Part shown: in pieces, positions 25,681 to 34,531 of the stretch
Numbering within the stretch: the first letter of the stretch is position 1
Layout of the letters: each line of letters opens with the position of its first letter
Origin: Streptomyces sp. NBC_00250
GTDB lineage: Bacteria; Actinomycetota; Actinomycetes; Streptomycetales; Streptomycetaceae
Assembly (NCBI RefSeq): GCF_036192275.1
Contig: NZ_CP108088.1
Location: 8,294,001-8,358,000, forward strand
Reading direction: 5' to 3'
Length of the DNA stretch: 64,000 bases
Notes under the pieces: model-generated
What the model was told of the DNA's origin: nothing
The model's input: only the letters and a program-made list of their open reading frames with translations
Database searches by the model: none
Made by a program: the position numbers and the translations under genes

Positions 25681-27087
25681 GTGCGCACTGCACGGCCACG
25701 CCCCAAACTCGTCGTCAGCGCCGACGGGCACGGGGTGGTCAACCACGCCGGCTCGCGCCTGCTCGCGGATCTGGCCGACGCTACCTCGCTGACCAGCGCC
25801 TTCAGCGACGCTCTGCACCGGCTGCGACCGCGCGGGACCGGGCACGACCCCGGCCGCGTCGCGGTGGACCTGGCGGTGATGCTCGCCGACGGAGGCGAGG
25901 CGATCCGGGACCTGGCCGCGCTGCGCGACCAGCGCGACGTGTTCGGCCCCGTCGCCTCCACCCCGACCGCCTGGCGAGTGCTGGCCGGCATCGACACCGC
26001 AGCCCTGAACGCACTACGGGCAGCCCGGGCCCAGGCCCGCGAGATCGCCTGGCTGCAAGCGGACGAGACCGGACACCACACACCCGCATCACACGCCGGA
26101 GGACGTGAACTACCAGGCCTGGTCCTGGACATCGACGCCACCCTGGTCACCTGCCACTCCGAGAAGGAACAGTCCGCTGCCACCTACAGACGCGGCTTCG
26201 GCTACCACCCGATGCTCTGCTTCCTAGTCAACACCGGCGAGGCCCTCGCCGGCATCCTGCGGCCGGGCAACGCCGGAGCGAACACCGCAGCCGACCACAT
26301 CACCGTCCTCGATCAAGCCCTCGCCCAGATCCCCGAAGCCCACCGCCACGGCACCCCGGTCCTCATCCGCGCCGACAGCGCGGGCAGCGCGAAAGCCTTC
26401 CTCGCCCACCTACGTGCCCTGCGACAGCGAGGCATCCGGGCCACCTTCTCCGTCGGACACGCCGTCACCGAACAGATCCGCAAAGCCATCCGGGCCCTGC
26501 CCGACCAGGTCTGGCACCCCGCACTGGAACAGGACGGCGCCCTTCGCGTCGGCGCCGAGGTCGCCGAGCTGACCGACCTGGTCGACCTCACCGGATACCC
26601 GGACGGCACCCGCATCATCGTCCGCCGCGAGCGTCCCCACCCAGGCGCCCAGCTGTCCCTGTTCGACCAGGACGAAGGCATGCGCCACCACGTCTTCCTC
26701 ACCGACACACCCGTCACCGGCGGCGGCTCCATCCAGTACCTGGAGGTCCGCCACCGGGCTCACGCCCGGGTCGAGGACCACATCCGCTGCGGCAAGACCA
26801 CCGGCTTCGGCCGCTTCCCCTCCCGCCACTTCGCCATCAACCAGGCCTGGCTGGAGCTGTCCCTGACCGCCATCGACCTGCTGGCCTGGGCGCGAACCCT
26901 GCTGCTGGACGGCGAGTTGGCCACCGCCGAACCCAAGAAGCTCCGCTACCGCCTCCTGCACGCTGCCGCCCGGATCACGCGCGGAGCCCGCCGCCTATAC
27001 CTGCGGATCGCCGCCACCTGGCCCTGGCGCCACGAACTAACCGTGGCGTTCAACCGCCTGGTGGCACTACCCCGACCGGCCACCTGA
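25558..27087 (+). mobile_element. IS1380-family insertion sequence (right end not fixed)
   Basis: The left end is placed at AGCCTGCGCGT (25558) by alignment with the remnant at 23835. The element includes one transposase gene and extends past its stop at 27087 to a right end somewhere before 27205, where the XRE gene resumes. I could not identify matching terminal inverted repeats or a target duplication by eye. Confidence 0.75.
25681..27087 (+). CDS. IS1380-family transposase
   Basis: A 468-residue DDE transposase starting with GTG. Catalytic acidic residues are visible in LVLDIDATLVTCHSEKEQ (first Asp), VLIRADSAGSAKAFL (second Asp) and the C-terminal FGRFPSRHFAINQAWLEL region after the glutamate of RVEDHIRCGKTTG. 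Length and motifs fit IS1380-family enzymes common in streptomycetes. The frame is uninterrupted, so the element may be active. Confidence 0.92.
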   Translation: MRTARPRPKLVVSADGHGVVNHAGSRLLADLADATSLTSAFSDALHRLRPRGTGHDPGRVAVDLAVMLADGGEAIRDLAALRDQRDVFGPVASTPTAWRVLAGIDTAALNALRAARAQAREIAWLQADETGHHTPASHAGGRELPGLVLDIDATLVTCHSEKEQSAATYRRGFGYHPMLCFLVNTGEALAGILRPGNAGANTAADHITVLDQALAQIPEAHRHGTPVLIRADSAGSAKAFLAHLRALRQRGIRATFSVGHAVTEQIRKAIRALPDQVWHPALEQDGALRVGAEVAELTDLVDLTGYPDGTRIIVRRERPHPGAQLSLFDQDEGMRHHVFLTDTPVTGGGSIQYLEVRHRAHARVEDHIRCGKTTGFGRFPSRHFAINQAWLELSLTAIDLLAWARTLLLDGELATAEPKKLRYRLLHAAARITRGARRLYLRIAATWPWRHELTVAFNRLVALPRPAT

Positions 27088-27204
27088 CAGACCAAGCAGC
27101 CCCTGACCACCCACGACCCCAGGACCCAGGAGCACCCGGCCATCGCGCCGGGCCCTCTCCATGCCCAACGTCCGACGGCAGTCCCGCGACCTTCAACCTG
27201 GAGA

Positions 27205-27468
27205 TCACCCCAGATCAGCCGACGCGAAGCGAAACACGGAGGCTAGCTTCTCGACCGCGTCATGCGGGAGGCGGGGAACCGCGCCCCGTTCCAGCTGCCC
27301 GTACCACTTCTCGGACATGCCGATGGCGTGCGCCACCTCTGCCTGAGGGATCGCGCGACCGCGTCCCTCCTTCAGCCCCGCAGCGAGGCGCCAGGCCCTG
27401 AGCAGACCGGCCAGCCCCATCAGCTCTTCCGGGCCGAGTTCTCCCTCGTCGCTTTCGCCGAGACCCAT
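27205..27468 (-). pseudogene. XRE-type helix-turn-helix regulator, probably truncated by the IS
   Basis: The remaining 87 residues read LAGLLRAWRLAAGLKEGRGR then PQAEVAHAIGMSEKWYGQLE and AVPRLPHDAVEKLASVF, an N-terminal XRE domain of the kind found in MmyB-like regulators of about 280 residues. The frame ends just where the IS1380 element begins, so the C-terminal ligand-like domain is missing. ATG 27468 has GGAG upstream; an ATG at 27525 is a longer alternative. Confidence 0.65.
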
Positions 27469-29088
27469 GCGGCACCAGCTCCCATCACGTGCCGCCAGCT
27501 TGAGGCAGCCCGAAGGAGCCGACAACTCGAGTCACGTCGACAGGGACGCGAGACCTTTCTCCTGCAGATTCCTCTGAAGCGCAGCCCGGACCGGTAGGCC
27601 TGTTCCGGTAGCCGTGTTCCGGTACTCCAGTTCCGATTCTTCCCTGAGAACCTGTGTGAGCCGGGGGCGGAGACGACTTTCCGCCCCTGAACTTCCATGT
27701 CAGGCACCAATCATCCTGCTATTCGTGCGGGCGTCGTGCCGGTCGAGTAGTTCCGCGATGAGGGGGAAGTTCGTCCTCCTTGGTGCGCTGCACGATGGCC
27801 CGTTAGCTGGCGAGGTTTTCGTGCGGGAGGTCTGGGAGCGCGGCGGGGTGCCGGCGGTGTGCGAGGCGAGATGGCCACGCGGCGGCTCCGGTGTGAGGGG
27901 TGCGTCGGCGGTGTGGCGGGTTCTGTGGCCTCCGTGTCAGAGGCTGTTGGGTGTGCTCAGAAGGAGCCCAGCTTCTTCGGCGAGTAGCTGACCAGCAGGT
28001 TCTTCGTCTGCTGGTGGTACAGCCGTCGCGCACACGCTGACCAGCGAAAACTGCGGTGCCTACGGCTTGTTGGACGCGACTGGTCCGGGAATAGTCCGGA
28101 TCTTGGTGCACGCCGCCCCTGCGAGGGTTCAAGCCAGGCCTTTGAGGGTGTGCGGGGTGGATGGATTGGCGGAGGCTGGGGGTTGAGGCCGTACGGACAT
28201 CAGCCGCGCAGGATTGGCGCCAGATTGTCGGTGTGGTCCGGCGTTCTCCAGCAGCCGCAGGGGCCGCGATTCTCGGCCATCCCGAAGGACGACTGCCATT
28301 CGGCGCCGGCCGATCTCGCTCTCTGGCACTCCGCTCGTTGCGCCCCGTGCTGGACGGCATTCGTCATCAGCTCCGACACGATGAGGACCGTGTCGGCCGC
28401 CACCTCCGGGGGATGCCGTCCCAACGCTCGATGGCGCCGGCCGTGATCCGACGCGACATTCCGACGTACGGCGGTGCGCTGGGCAAGAACACCTCGACGG
28501 TGTTCCACAACGGTTGGGCGAGCAACGGCGGACGTTCGGGGGTTTGGGGGGAAGTGCTCATGTGCCAGAGGGGGCTCCTCAGGCGTACGAGGTGACGGCA
28601 GGGGTGGGCGCGGCTCAGTCTCTCACCAACGAGGCCTCGTTCCCCCAGCGGAGGCAGCTTGTGGCGGCGGATTGCCACTGGCTGGGTGGCTGCGGAAGAA
28701 CCGCGGGTTTGTGCCATCCTCGCGCCCGAGTGGCGCACCACCCGGCCCGGTCAGGGCCCCGCCCGGTACGACAGACTTCGGGGCGAGCAGATTCACCTCA
28801 CCGGTCTTGCCGTGGCTTCCACGTCTACCTGTGCAGACGCGGTATCGCGCACGGTATCCCGGAGAAGGTCACCAGCGGCGGCGCCGGCACGACCGCGGCC
28901 GCCGCGGTGCGCGGCCACCGGCATTCGACCGGCAGATCTACCGTCCACGCAACATCGTCCAGCGCTGCTTCAACCGCCTCATAGGCTTCTGTGGAATCGC
29001 AACCGGAGAGGACGAGACCGCCACTTCGTACGAAGCGGAGGTCTCGCGTCATTCCTGCTCGGGGCAAGATCCGTTTGGAGGCGGACCT
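27469..29088. other. Decayed region with gene scraps
   Basis: About 1.6 kb without an intact gene. It holds a frameshifted ATP-binding protein on the minus strand (28140-28561) and an IS5-type transposase scrap on the plus strand (about 28880-29090). Nothing recognisable is seen in 27530-28130. Confidence 0.65.
28140..28561 (-). pseudogene. Frameshifted ATP-binding (anti-sigma-factor-like) protein
   Basis: From ATG 28561 the minus strand reads MSTSPQTPERPPLLAQPLW and FLPSAPPYVGMSRRITAGAIERW, then needs a shift of frame to continue as VAADTVLIVSELMTNAVQHGA. The latter is the N-box helix (SELMTNAVQHG) of HATPase_c proteins related to SpoIIAB/RsbW, which are abundant in streptomycetes. The downstream G-box part is also out of frame. 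At least one frameshift makes this a pseudogene. Confidence 0.65.
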
Positions 29089-29090
29089 CT
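28880..29090 (+). pseudogene. IS5-family transposase C-terminal scrap
   Basis: The frame reads RPPAFDRQIYRPRNIVQRCF and NRLIGFCGIATGEDETATSYE, matching the C-terminal region of IS5-type transposases (FDxxxYxxRNxVERCFNRLKxxRGIATR). The catalytic domain is gone and the last part (ASFLLGARSV) is in another frame. Confidence 0.75.
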
Positions 29091-30555
29091 AGTACACGGC
29101 TTGAGTGATCCTGTACCTACCGCTGGCGGCCACGACTCTGGCGAGGTAGGCCCAGGCGGCGTGGTGGGAGACCCATTCCTCCCGGCCGGGGTAGTAGTCT
29201 TCGCCTGCGCCGATGTAGGTGCGTCGGTCGGTGGATCGTTCCTGCATCTTCTGGACCTTGGTGAGGTGGGGCACTGCCCAGGTGGCTCCCTTCACGCTGG
29301 CGTATGCGTCTTCCTTGAAGCTGTCGGCGAAGACGTCCATGGTGGCGAAGTGCATGCGGCGGGAGTTGCCCCAGTCGTTGCCCATGGGGTAGTAGATGTC
29401 GCTGTTGTCGGTCGGGTTGGTGCTGGTGCCCGCGTAGATCTTCCCGCCGGGCGCCCTGAACGTCTTGCCCGCCATGTTCGGGTCGGAGTAAGGCATGGTC
29501 CCGGCAGGTAGGTTGAGGTCGACCAGGGCGGCGTACATGCGGTCGTAGCTGCGGCGCACGGCGTAGGGGGTGTCCTGCTTGGACAGGGCCAGGGTGAGTG
29601 CGCCGCTGAGGTTGATCGCGAAGGACTCCATGTAGTCGGGGTGGACGAGGTTGTGGTTGACGACGGTGCAGTCCTGGTTGATGTTGGTGCCCGTCATGCT
29701 GCCGAGTTTGAAGCCGTTGACGGTCTTCCACGCGTCCGGGCCGGTACCGACGTCCGAGGGCCGGGAGTTGGCCTTGAGTGACAGCGCGACGACCTGCTTC
29801 ATCCACGTCGCCTTGTTGGGGTGGTTGGGCATCATCGAGGCAGCCAGAGCGATCAAGGAGTTGTTCCAGGCGATGGTCTCGGACTGAGTGTCGCCGGGCC
29901 AGATGTAGGTGCCGTCGACCCTGCGGTAGTAGTCGGGCTGCCAGGTGTTGAAGCGGTTGGCCTCGTACTCCACCATCTTGCGGACGTACTCGCGGTCCGT
30001 GGTGGACAGCTTGGCCCACAGGAGCCAGCCCGCGGTCCCAGCGAATGCCGCCCAGTGCGCGGACTGACCTGCGTCGCCCCAGCCGCCGGCCAGGTTGGCC
30101 TTGTGTCGGTAGGCCAGCGACCGGATCAGCTTCGTGGTCATCGACTCCGCCGCCGCCTGGGTGACCCCGGTCTGCGTCGCGGAGTACACGCCCAGGCTCA
30201 GCGCCGTCGCCAGACCGAAAGCCTGGGCAGCCCCCGGCCGGATGTTGTTCTCACCGTTGCCGCCGAAGTCCAGGTACGCGCCGGTCTGCGCGTCGAAGTT
30301 CTTCGTCGTGTTCCACCAGGTGGTCACCGCGAACTGGTTGGAGTTGCGCAGCACCGTGGCGACGCTGTTGGTGATCGTGTCCGTGGGCTTGACCAGTCCG
30401 GTGAAATCGATCGCGACGACGTCGGCAGCGGCGGCACTGGCCGGGCCGGCCAACAGCAGTGAGCCTGCACCCGCGGGCACGGCTGCCGCGACCACACGCA
30501 AACCGATGGCGCCCAACGCGCCCCGGCCGAACTGCCGACGACTGAGGTCAGACAT
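29089..30555 (-). CDS. Tat-exported protein of unknown function (tandem copy 1)
   Basis: A 488-residue protein with a twin-arginine signal (SRRQFGRGALG, hydrophobic segment, cleavage near ASAAAADV). The mature part is rich in helices, aromatics and small motifs such as TTWWNTTKNFDAQTGAYLDF, QSAHWAAFAGTAGWLLW, VVNHNLVHPDYMESFAINLS and YYPMGNDWGNSRR. The spaced helical pattern suggests an alpha/alpha-barrel of the kind seen in polysaccharide lyases and unsaturated-glycan hydrolases (inference). I do not recognise a named family. The ATG has an AAGGAGTC site. A close paralogue follows upstream on the same strand; the uronate genes nearby suggest a glycan-degrading role. Confidence 0.85.
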   Translation of the reverse strand: MSDLSRRQFGRGALGAIGLRVVAAAVPAGAGSLLLAGPASAAAADVVAIDFTGLVKPTDTITNSVATVLRNSNQFAVTTWWNTTKNFDAQTGAYLDFGGNGENNIRPGAAQAFGLATALSLGVYSATQTGVTQAAAESMTTKLIRSLAYRHKANLAGGWGDAGQSAHWAAFAGTAGWLLWAKLSTTDREYVRKMVEYEANRFNTWQPDYYRRVDGTYIWPGDTQSETIAWNNSLIALAASMMPNHPNKATWMKQVVALSLKANSRPSDVGTGPDAWKTVNGFKLGSMTGTNINQDCTVVNHNLVHPDYMESFAINLSGALTLALSKQDTPYAVRRSYDRMYAALVDLNLPAGTMPYSDPNMAGKTFRAPGGKIYAGTSTNPTDNSDIYYPMGNDWGNSRRMHFATMDVFADSFKEDAYASVKGATWAVPHLTKVQKMQERSTDRRTYIGAGEDYYPGREEWVSHHAAWAYLARVVAASGRYRITQAVY

Positions 30556-31011
30556 GGCGACTCCTTGATCGATGGGGACGGAGCAGTGGTAAGGGACCGT
30601 CCCGGGGTTGGTGTGCGGGACATACGGCAACCGGCTGGCGGGGATCGCTCCTCGGCTGTTCGGCGAAGAAGGCGAGGCCGTCCGGTCACCACGTAGGAGG
30701 TGATCTAACTGGCCGGACACAAGAAGCGGAAGACCCTATTCCATACGAAAATGCATGATCATGGCCTGTCTGAATAGATACATGCATTTGACATGTAAAA
30801 CGGGAGTGAATGGCTCTCATGCAGGCCATCGCCGAGCCGGGCCACGCCGAACGGCGGGCCCTCACGGGCACCTGGCCCTCTCGTTGATGCCGACGATCCG
30901 GCATGCCTCTCTGTTGTCTCTCGGATCTTGACGCCCATCGCCCGCTGGGCTGGGGTGTTGCGATGCGGCGACCACCGGAGCAGAGGCCCAGGAGGTCCTG
31001 ACTGTCGGCGA
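30556..31011. other. AT-richer promoter region between tandem genes
   Basis: 456 bases without a gene. A conspicuously AT-rich stretch at 30740-30800 carries inverted repeats: AAATGCATG (30749-30757) with CATGCATTT (30781-30789), and TACATG (30779-30784) with CATGTA (30792-30797). It lies about 200 bases upstream of the 29089-30555 gene and may hold its promoter and operator. Confidence 0.5.
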
Positions 31012-32481
31012 CTAGTAGCTGGCCGAAGTGATCTTGTACCTGCCGCTGGCAGTGACGACTCTGGCGAGGTAGGCCCAGGCGGCGTGGTGGGAGACCCACT
31101 CCTCCGCCCCGTTGTAGTTGAACTCGCTGGAGCTGATGAACGTGCGGCGGTCCGTGGATCGCTCTTGCTGCTTCTGGACCTTGGTCAGGTGCTGAGTCGC
31201 CCAGGTGGCGCCCTTCACGCTGGCCAGGTCGTCTTCCTTGAAGCTGTCGGCGAAGACGTCCATGGTGGCGTAGTTCATCCGATGACCGGTTCCCCAGTCG
31301 TTGCCCATCGGATAGTAGATGTCGCTGGTGTCGTCCGGGTTGGTGGTGGTGCCCGCGTAGATCTTCCCGCCCGGTGTCCGGATGGTCTGGGTTACGAGCT
31401 TGGGGTCGGTGTAAGGCATGGTGCCCGCGGGGAAGTTGTGGTCGACCAGTGCCGCGTACATGTTGTTGTAGCTGCGGCGTACGGCGTAGGGCGTGTCCTG
31501 TTTGGACAGGGCCAGGGTGAGTGCGCCGCTGAGATTGATCGCGAACGACTCCATGTAGTCGGGATGGATCCTGTCGTGGTTGACGACAGTGCCGTCCTGG
31601 TTGACGTTGGTGCCGGTCATGCTGCCGAGCCTGAAGCCGTTGATGGTCTTGCCGGAGCTCGGTCCGGTGCCGACGTCGTCGGGCCGTGAGTTGGCCTTGA
31701 GCGACAGTGCGACGACCTGCTTCATCCATGTCGTCTTGTTGGCGTGGTTGGGCATCATGGACGCCGCCAGGGCGACGACGGTGTTGTTCCAGGCGACCGA
31801 TTCGGCCTGGGTGTCGCCGGGGGAGGCGTAGGTGCCGTCGACGTTGCGGTAGTAGGCGGGCTGCCAGGTGTTGAAGCGGTTGGCTTCGTACTCGACCATC
31901 TTGCGGACGTACTCGCGGTCGGTGGTGGAGAGCTTGTCCCAGAGGAGCCAGCCTGCGGTGCCCGCGAATGCCGCCCAGTGCGCGCTCTGCCAGACGCTGC
32001 CCCAGCCGGTGCTGCCCAGGTTGACCCGGTGCCGGTAGGCCAGGGAGCCGATCAGTCTGACCGCCATTGCCTGGGCGTTGGCGAGGGTCACGCCGGTCTG
32101 TGTCGCGGAGTACACACCCAGGCTCAGGGCCGTGGCCAGACCGAACGCCTGGGCAGCGGGTGGGCGGATGATGCTCTCGGCAGTACCGCCGAAGTTCAGG
32201 TAGGCGCCGGTCTGCGCGTCATAGTTCTTCGTGGTGTTCCACCACGTGGTGACCGCGAACTGGTTGGTGTTGCGCAGGATCGTGGCAACGCGGTTGGTGA
32301 TCGCGTCCGTGGGCTTCACCAGCGAGGCGAAGTCGATCGGGACGACGGCGGTGGACGCGGCGTCGGCCGGGCCGGTCAGCAGCAGCGAGCCCGCGCCCGC
32401 GGGCACGGCTGCCGCGACCACACGCAGCCCGATGGCGCCCAGCGCGCCTCGGCTGAACTGTCGACGACTGATGTCTGACAT
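31012..32481 (-). CDS. Tat-exported protein of unknown function (tandem copy 2)
   Basis: A 489-residue paralogue of the 29089-30555 product, very similar along its whole length. The twin-arginine signal is SRRQFSRGALG. Shared blocks include TTWWNTTKNYDAQTGAYLNF, STTDREYVRKMVEYEANRFN, VVNHDRIHPDYMESFAINLS and YYPMGNDWGTGHRM. A few substitutions cluster near the C-terminus (FISSSEFNYNGAEEW against YIGAGEDYYPGREEW), so ligand specificity may differ. The AAGGAGCC ribosome site is at the same distance from ATG. Probably a folded, exported glycan-active protein; family not recognised. Confidence 0.85.
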   Translation of the reverse strand: MSDISRRQFSRGALGAIGLRVVAAAVPAGAGSLLLTGPADAASTAVVPIDFASLVKPTDAITNRVATILRNTNQFAVTTWWNTTKNYDAQTGAYLNFGGTAESIIRPPAAQAFGLATALSLGVYSATQTGVTLANAQAMAVRLIGSLAYRHRVNLGSTGWGSVWQSAHWAAFAGTAGWLLWDKLSTTDREYVRKMVEYEANRFNTWQPAYYRNVDGTYASPGDTQAESVAWNNTVVALAASMMPNHANKTTWMKQVVALSLKANSRPDDVGTGPSSGKTINGFRLGSMTGTNVNQDGTVVNHDRIHPDYMESFAINLSGALTLALSKQDTPYAVRRSYNNMYAALVDHNFPAGTMPYTDPKLVTQTIRTPGGKIYAGTTTNPDDTSDIYYPMGNDWGTGHRMNYATMDVFADSFKEDDLASVKGATWATQHLTKVQKQQERSTDRRTFISSSEFNYNGAEEWVSHHAAWAYLARVVTASGRYKITSASY

Positions 32482-32761
32482 GAGCGGCTCCTTGATCGAT
32501 TCGGGCAGAGCGATGAGACGGGGACCATCCCGGGTTTTGTGCTGGAGATGCGGATCGGTCGGCGGGGGCTGCCGGCGTCCGGCGGCGAGCAGGTGTGAAC
32601 AGTCGGGTTTGACTCGGGCGGCGCCCAAGGTGATGAGAACGCCCTGAGCCTGTGCAGCGCGGTGCGGTGACGGCACAGCGTGGTGTCGGCCCTCGACGCG
32701 AGGAATGCGGTGCGTGCGGACCTTTGCCCGAACGCACCGGCCCACGCCCGGCGCATGAGGG

Positions 32762-33391
32762 CTATCGGGCCAGGGAGCTCATGAACGCCGCGGTGCGGCG
32801 CGTGATCTCGTCCCAGTTGCCCTCGGCGACGGCTACCGGCGGGACGACCTCGGATCCGGCACAGACGGCGAGGGCTCCGTGGGCGAGGTATTCGCCGGCG
32901 TTGGCGGCGTTGACGCCGCCGGAGGCGATGAGGGGGATGCCCGGGTAGGGGCCGTGAAGGTCCTTGAGGTAACGGGGGCCGAACCCGCTGGCAGGGAAGA
33001 TCTTCACGGCGGCTGCGCCGAGGTCGACGGCCTGGGCCACTTCGGTGGGAGTGAGGGCGCCGAGGACAGCGGGAATCCCCGCTTCGTGGGCGACTTCGGC
33101 TACTTCGGGGCGGCATCCGGGTGTGACGAGGAACCGGGCGCCGGCTTGGACGGCGAGTTCGGCCTGGCGGCGGGTGAGGACGGTGCCGACGCCGACGTGG
33201 GCGCTGGTGGCGGCGGCTTGGGCGAGGTGGCGGGTGACGTCCGGGGTGGTGAAGGTGAACTCCACGTGGCGGATGCCGCCTTGGGCGAGAGCTGCGCACA
33301 GAGCGGGTGCGTCTGCGATGTGGGGTGCGCGGATGACGGCGATGACCGGGTCGGCGGTGAGCTCCGCCGGAAAGGACTCGGGCGTGGTCAT
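32762..33391 (-). CDS. eda: 2-keto-3-deoxy-6-phosphogluconate (KDPG) aldolase
   Basis: A 209-residue class I aldolase of the KDPG/KHG family, the usual length. The Schiff-base lysine is in AAVKIFPASGFGP, with IAVIRAPH at the N-terminus, HVEFTFTTPD and VGVGTVLT as phosphate and carboxylate binding strands, and FLVTPGC. It splits KDPG to pyruvate and glyceraldehyde-3-phosphate, the last step of uronate or aldonate breakdown. Its ATG overlaps the stop of the kinase gene upstream (ATGA), so the two steps are coupled. Confidence 0.93.
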   Translation of the reverse strand: MTTPESFPAELTADPVIAVIRAPHIADAPALCAALAQGGIRHVEFTFTTPDVTRHLAQAAATSAHVGVGTVLTRRQAELAVQAGARFLVTPGCRPEVAEVAHEAGIPAVLGALTPTEVAQAVDLGAAAVKIFPASGFGPRYLKDLHGPYPGIPLIASGGVNAANAGEYLAHGALAVCAGSEVVPPVAVAEGNWDEITRRTAAFMSSLAR

Positions 33392-34464
33392 GGTCTGGTG
33401 CTCCCGGACTGGGTCGGCGTGGGGCGGGTGGAGGTGCGCGGTCGGGGCAGCGCGGGGGAGTGGACCACTGCGGCGGTGACCCGGGTCGCGGCCCATTCGT
33501 CGGGCGTGGCGGCGAGTAGAGCGGTGGTGAGCTCCGCGGAGTGCGGGGTGCCGTGATCGCCGCGGGTGGTGAGGGCGGTTGCGGCGGTGAGGTGCCCCAG
33601 ACGCAGGCGGGATCGCTGGTCCAGGCCGCGCAGGGTCGCGGCGAGATAGCCGGCGGCGAACGCGTCACCCGCGCCGGTGGGTTCGACGACCTCGACGGCG
33701 AGAGCAGGTTCGCTGACGGCGGTGCCGTCCGAGTGGAGCGCGACGACCTGGTGCTCGGAGTTCTTGACAACCACGGTCGCGGGGGCGGGGAACGCTGCCC
33801 GGATGGCGGTGTGGCCGACGAGGCCGAAGGCGGCTTCGGCCTCATCGGCTCCGAGGAGGAGGAGATCGGCGGCGTTGGCGAGTTCGAGGAGGACGTCCGG
33901 GTCTCGGTCGCGCCACAGGCCGGGCCGCCAGTTGAGGTCGAAACTGACGGTGAGGCCGGGGCGGCGGGAACCGAGCAGGGCGCGGACCAGTGCGAAGCAA
34001 TCGGCAGAGAGTGCGGGGGTGATCCCCGAGAGGTGCAGCAGCCTGGCGCCGGACAGGAGTTGGGTGACAGCGGGGTCGGTGAGAGTGCCGAGGCCGAGGG
34101 CGGAAGCGGCGGAGCCGGCACGGTAGTAGCGCATCCGGCTGTGCGGGTGCGTTTCTTTGAGGTAGAGGCCGGTCGGACGTACGGGATCGACGGCAACGGC
34201 CGAGATGTCGACCCCGTGTGAGGCGAGTTCGCTGGTGATGCGCCGGCCGAAGCCGTCGTCGCCGACGCGGCTGACCCAGGCGGTGGGGATCCCGTGACCG
34301 GCGAGGCCGCAGGCGACGTTGGACTCGGCGCCGCCCACGGCGATCCGGAACTCTTCGACGGATTCGGTGGGGCCGGGGTGTCCGGGCAGCAGGACGGCCA
34401 TGGTCTCGCCTAGGCACACTGCTTGCGGGTTGTCGACTGCTGGTTCGGTGCCGACGTACGCCAT
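33388..34464 (-). CDS. kdgK: 2-keto-3-deoxygluconate kinase (PfkB family)
   Basis: A 358-residue PfkB/ribokinase-type sugar kinase. The N-terminal glycine motif AVGGAESNVACGLAGHG and the C-terminal signature VEPTGAGDAFAAGYLAA with the catalytic Asp are present. YLKETHPHSRMRYYRAGSAAS fits the substrate lid seen in KDG kinases. It is assigned as KDG kinase because the next gene, overlapping by ATGA, is KDPG aldolase and mannonate dehydratase is in the same locus. The extra C-terminal tail after residue 335 is proline and threonine rich. Confidence 0.9.
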   Translation of the reverse strand: MAYVGTEPAVDNPQAVCLGETMAVLLPGHPGPTESVEEFRIAVGGAESNVACGLAGHGIPTAWVSRVGDDGFGRRITSELASHGVDISAVAVDPVRPTGLYLKETHPHSRMRYYRAGSAASALGLGTLTDPAVTQLLSGARLLHLSGITPALSADCFALVRALLGSRRPGLTVSFDLNWRPGLWRDRDPDVLLELANAADLLLLGADEAEAAFGLVGHTAIRAAFPAPATVVVKNSEHQVVALHSDGTAVSEPALAVEVVEPTGAGDAFAAGYLAATLRGLDQRSRLRLGHLTAATALTTRGDHGTPHSAELTTALLAATPDEWAATRVTAAVVHSPALPRPRTSTRPTPTQSGSTRP

Positions 34465-34531
34465 GGGTCTGGGGTCCTTCCGTGTTCCGTCCGGTGCCGG
34501 AGCCCGGTCTGTTGCGAGCGGGCCCCTGGCC

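Noticed and set aside
23835-27087. Composite transposon carrying ltrA
   Set aside because: The left IS copy is truncated and broken and no matching right inverted repeat or target duplication was found, so a functional composite element is not supported.
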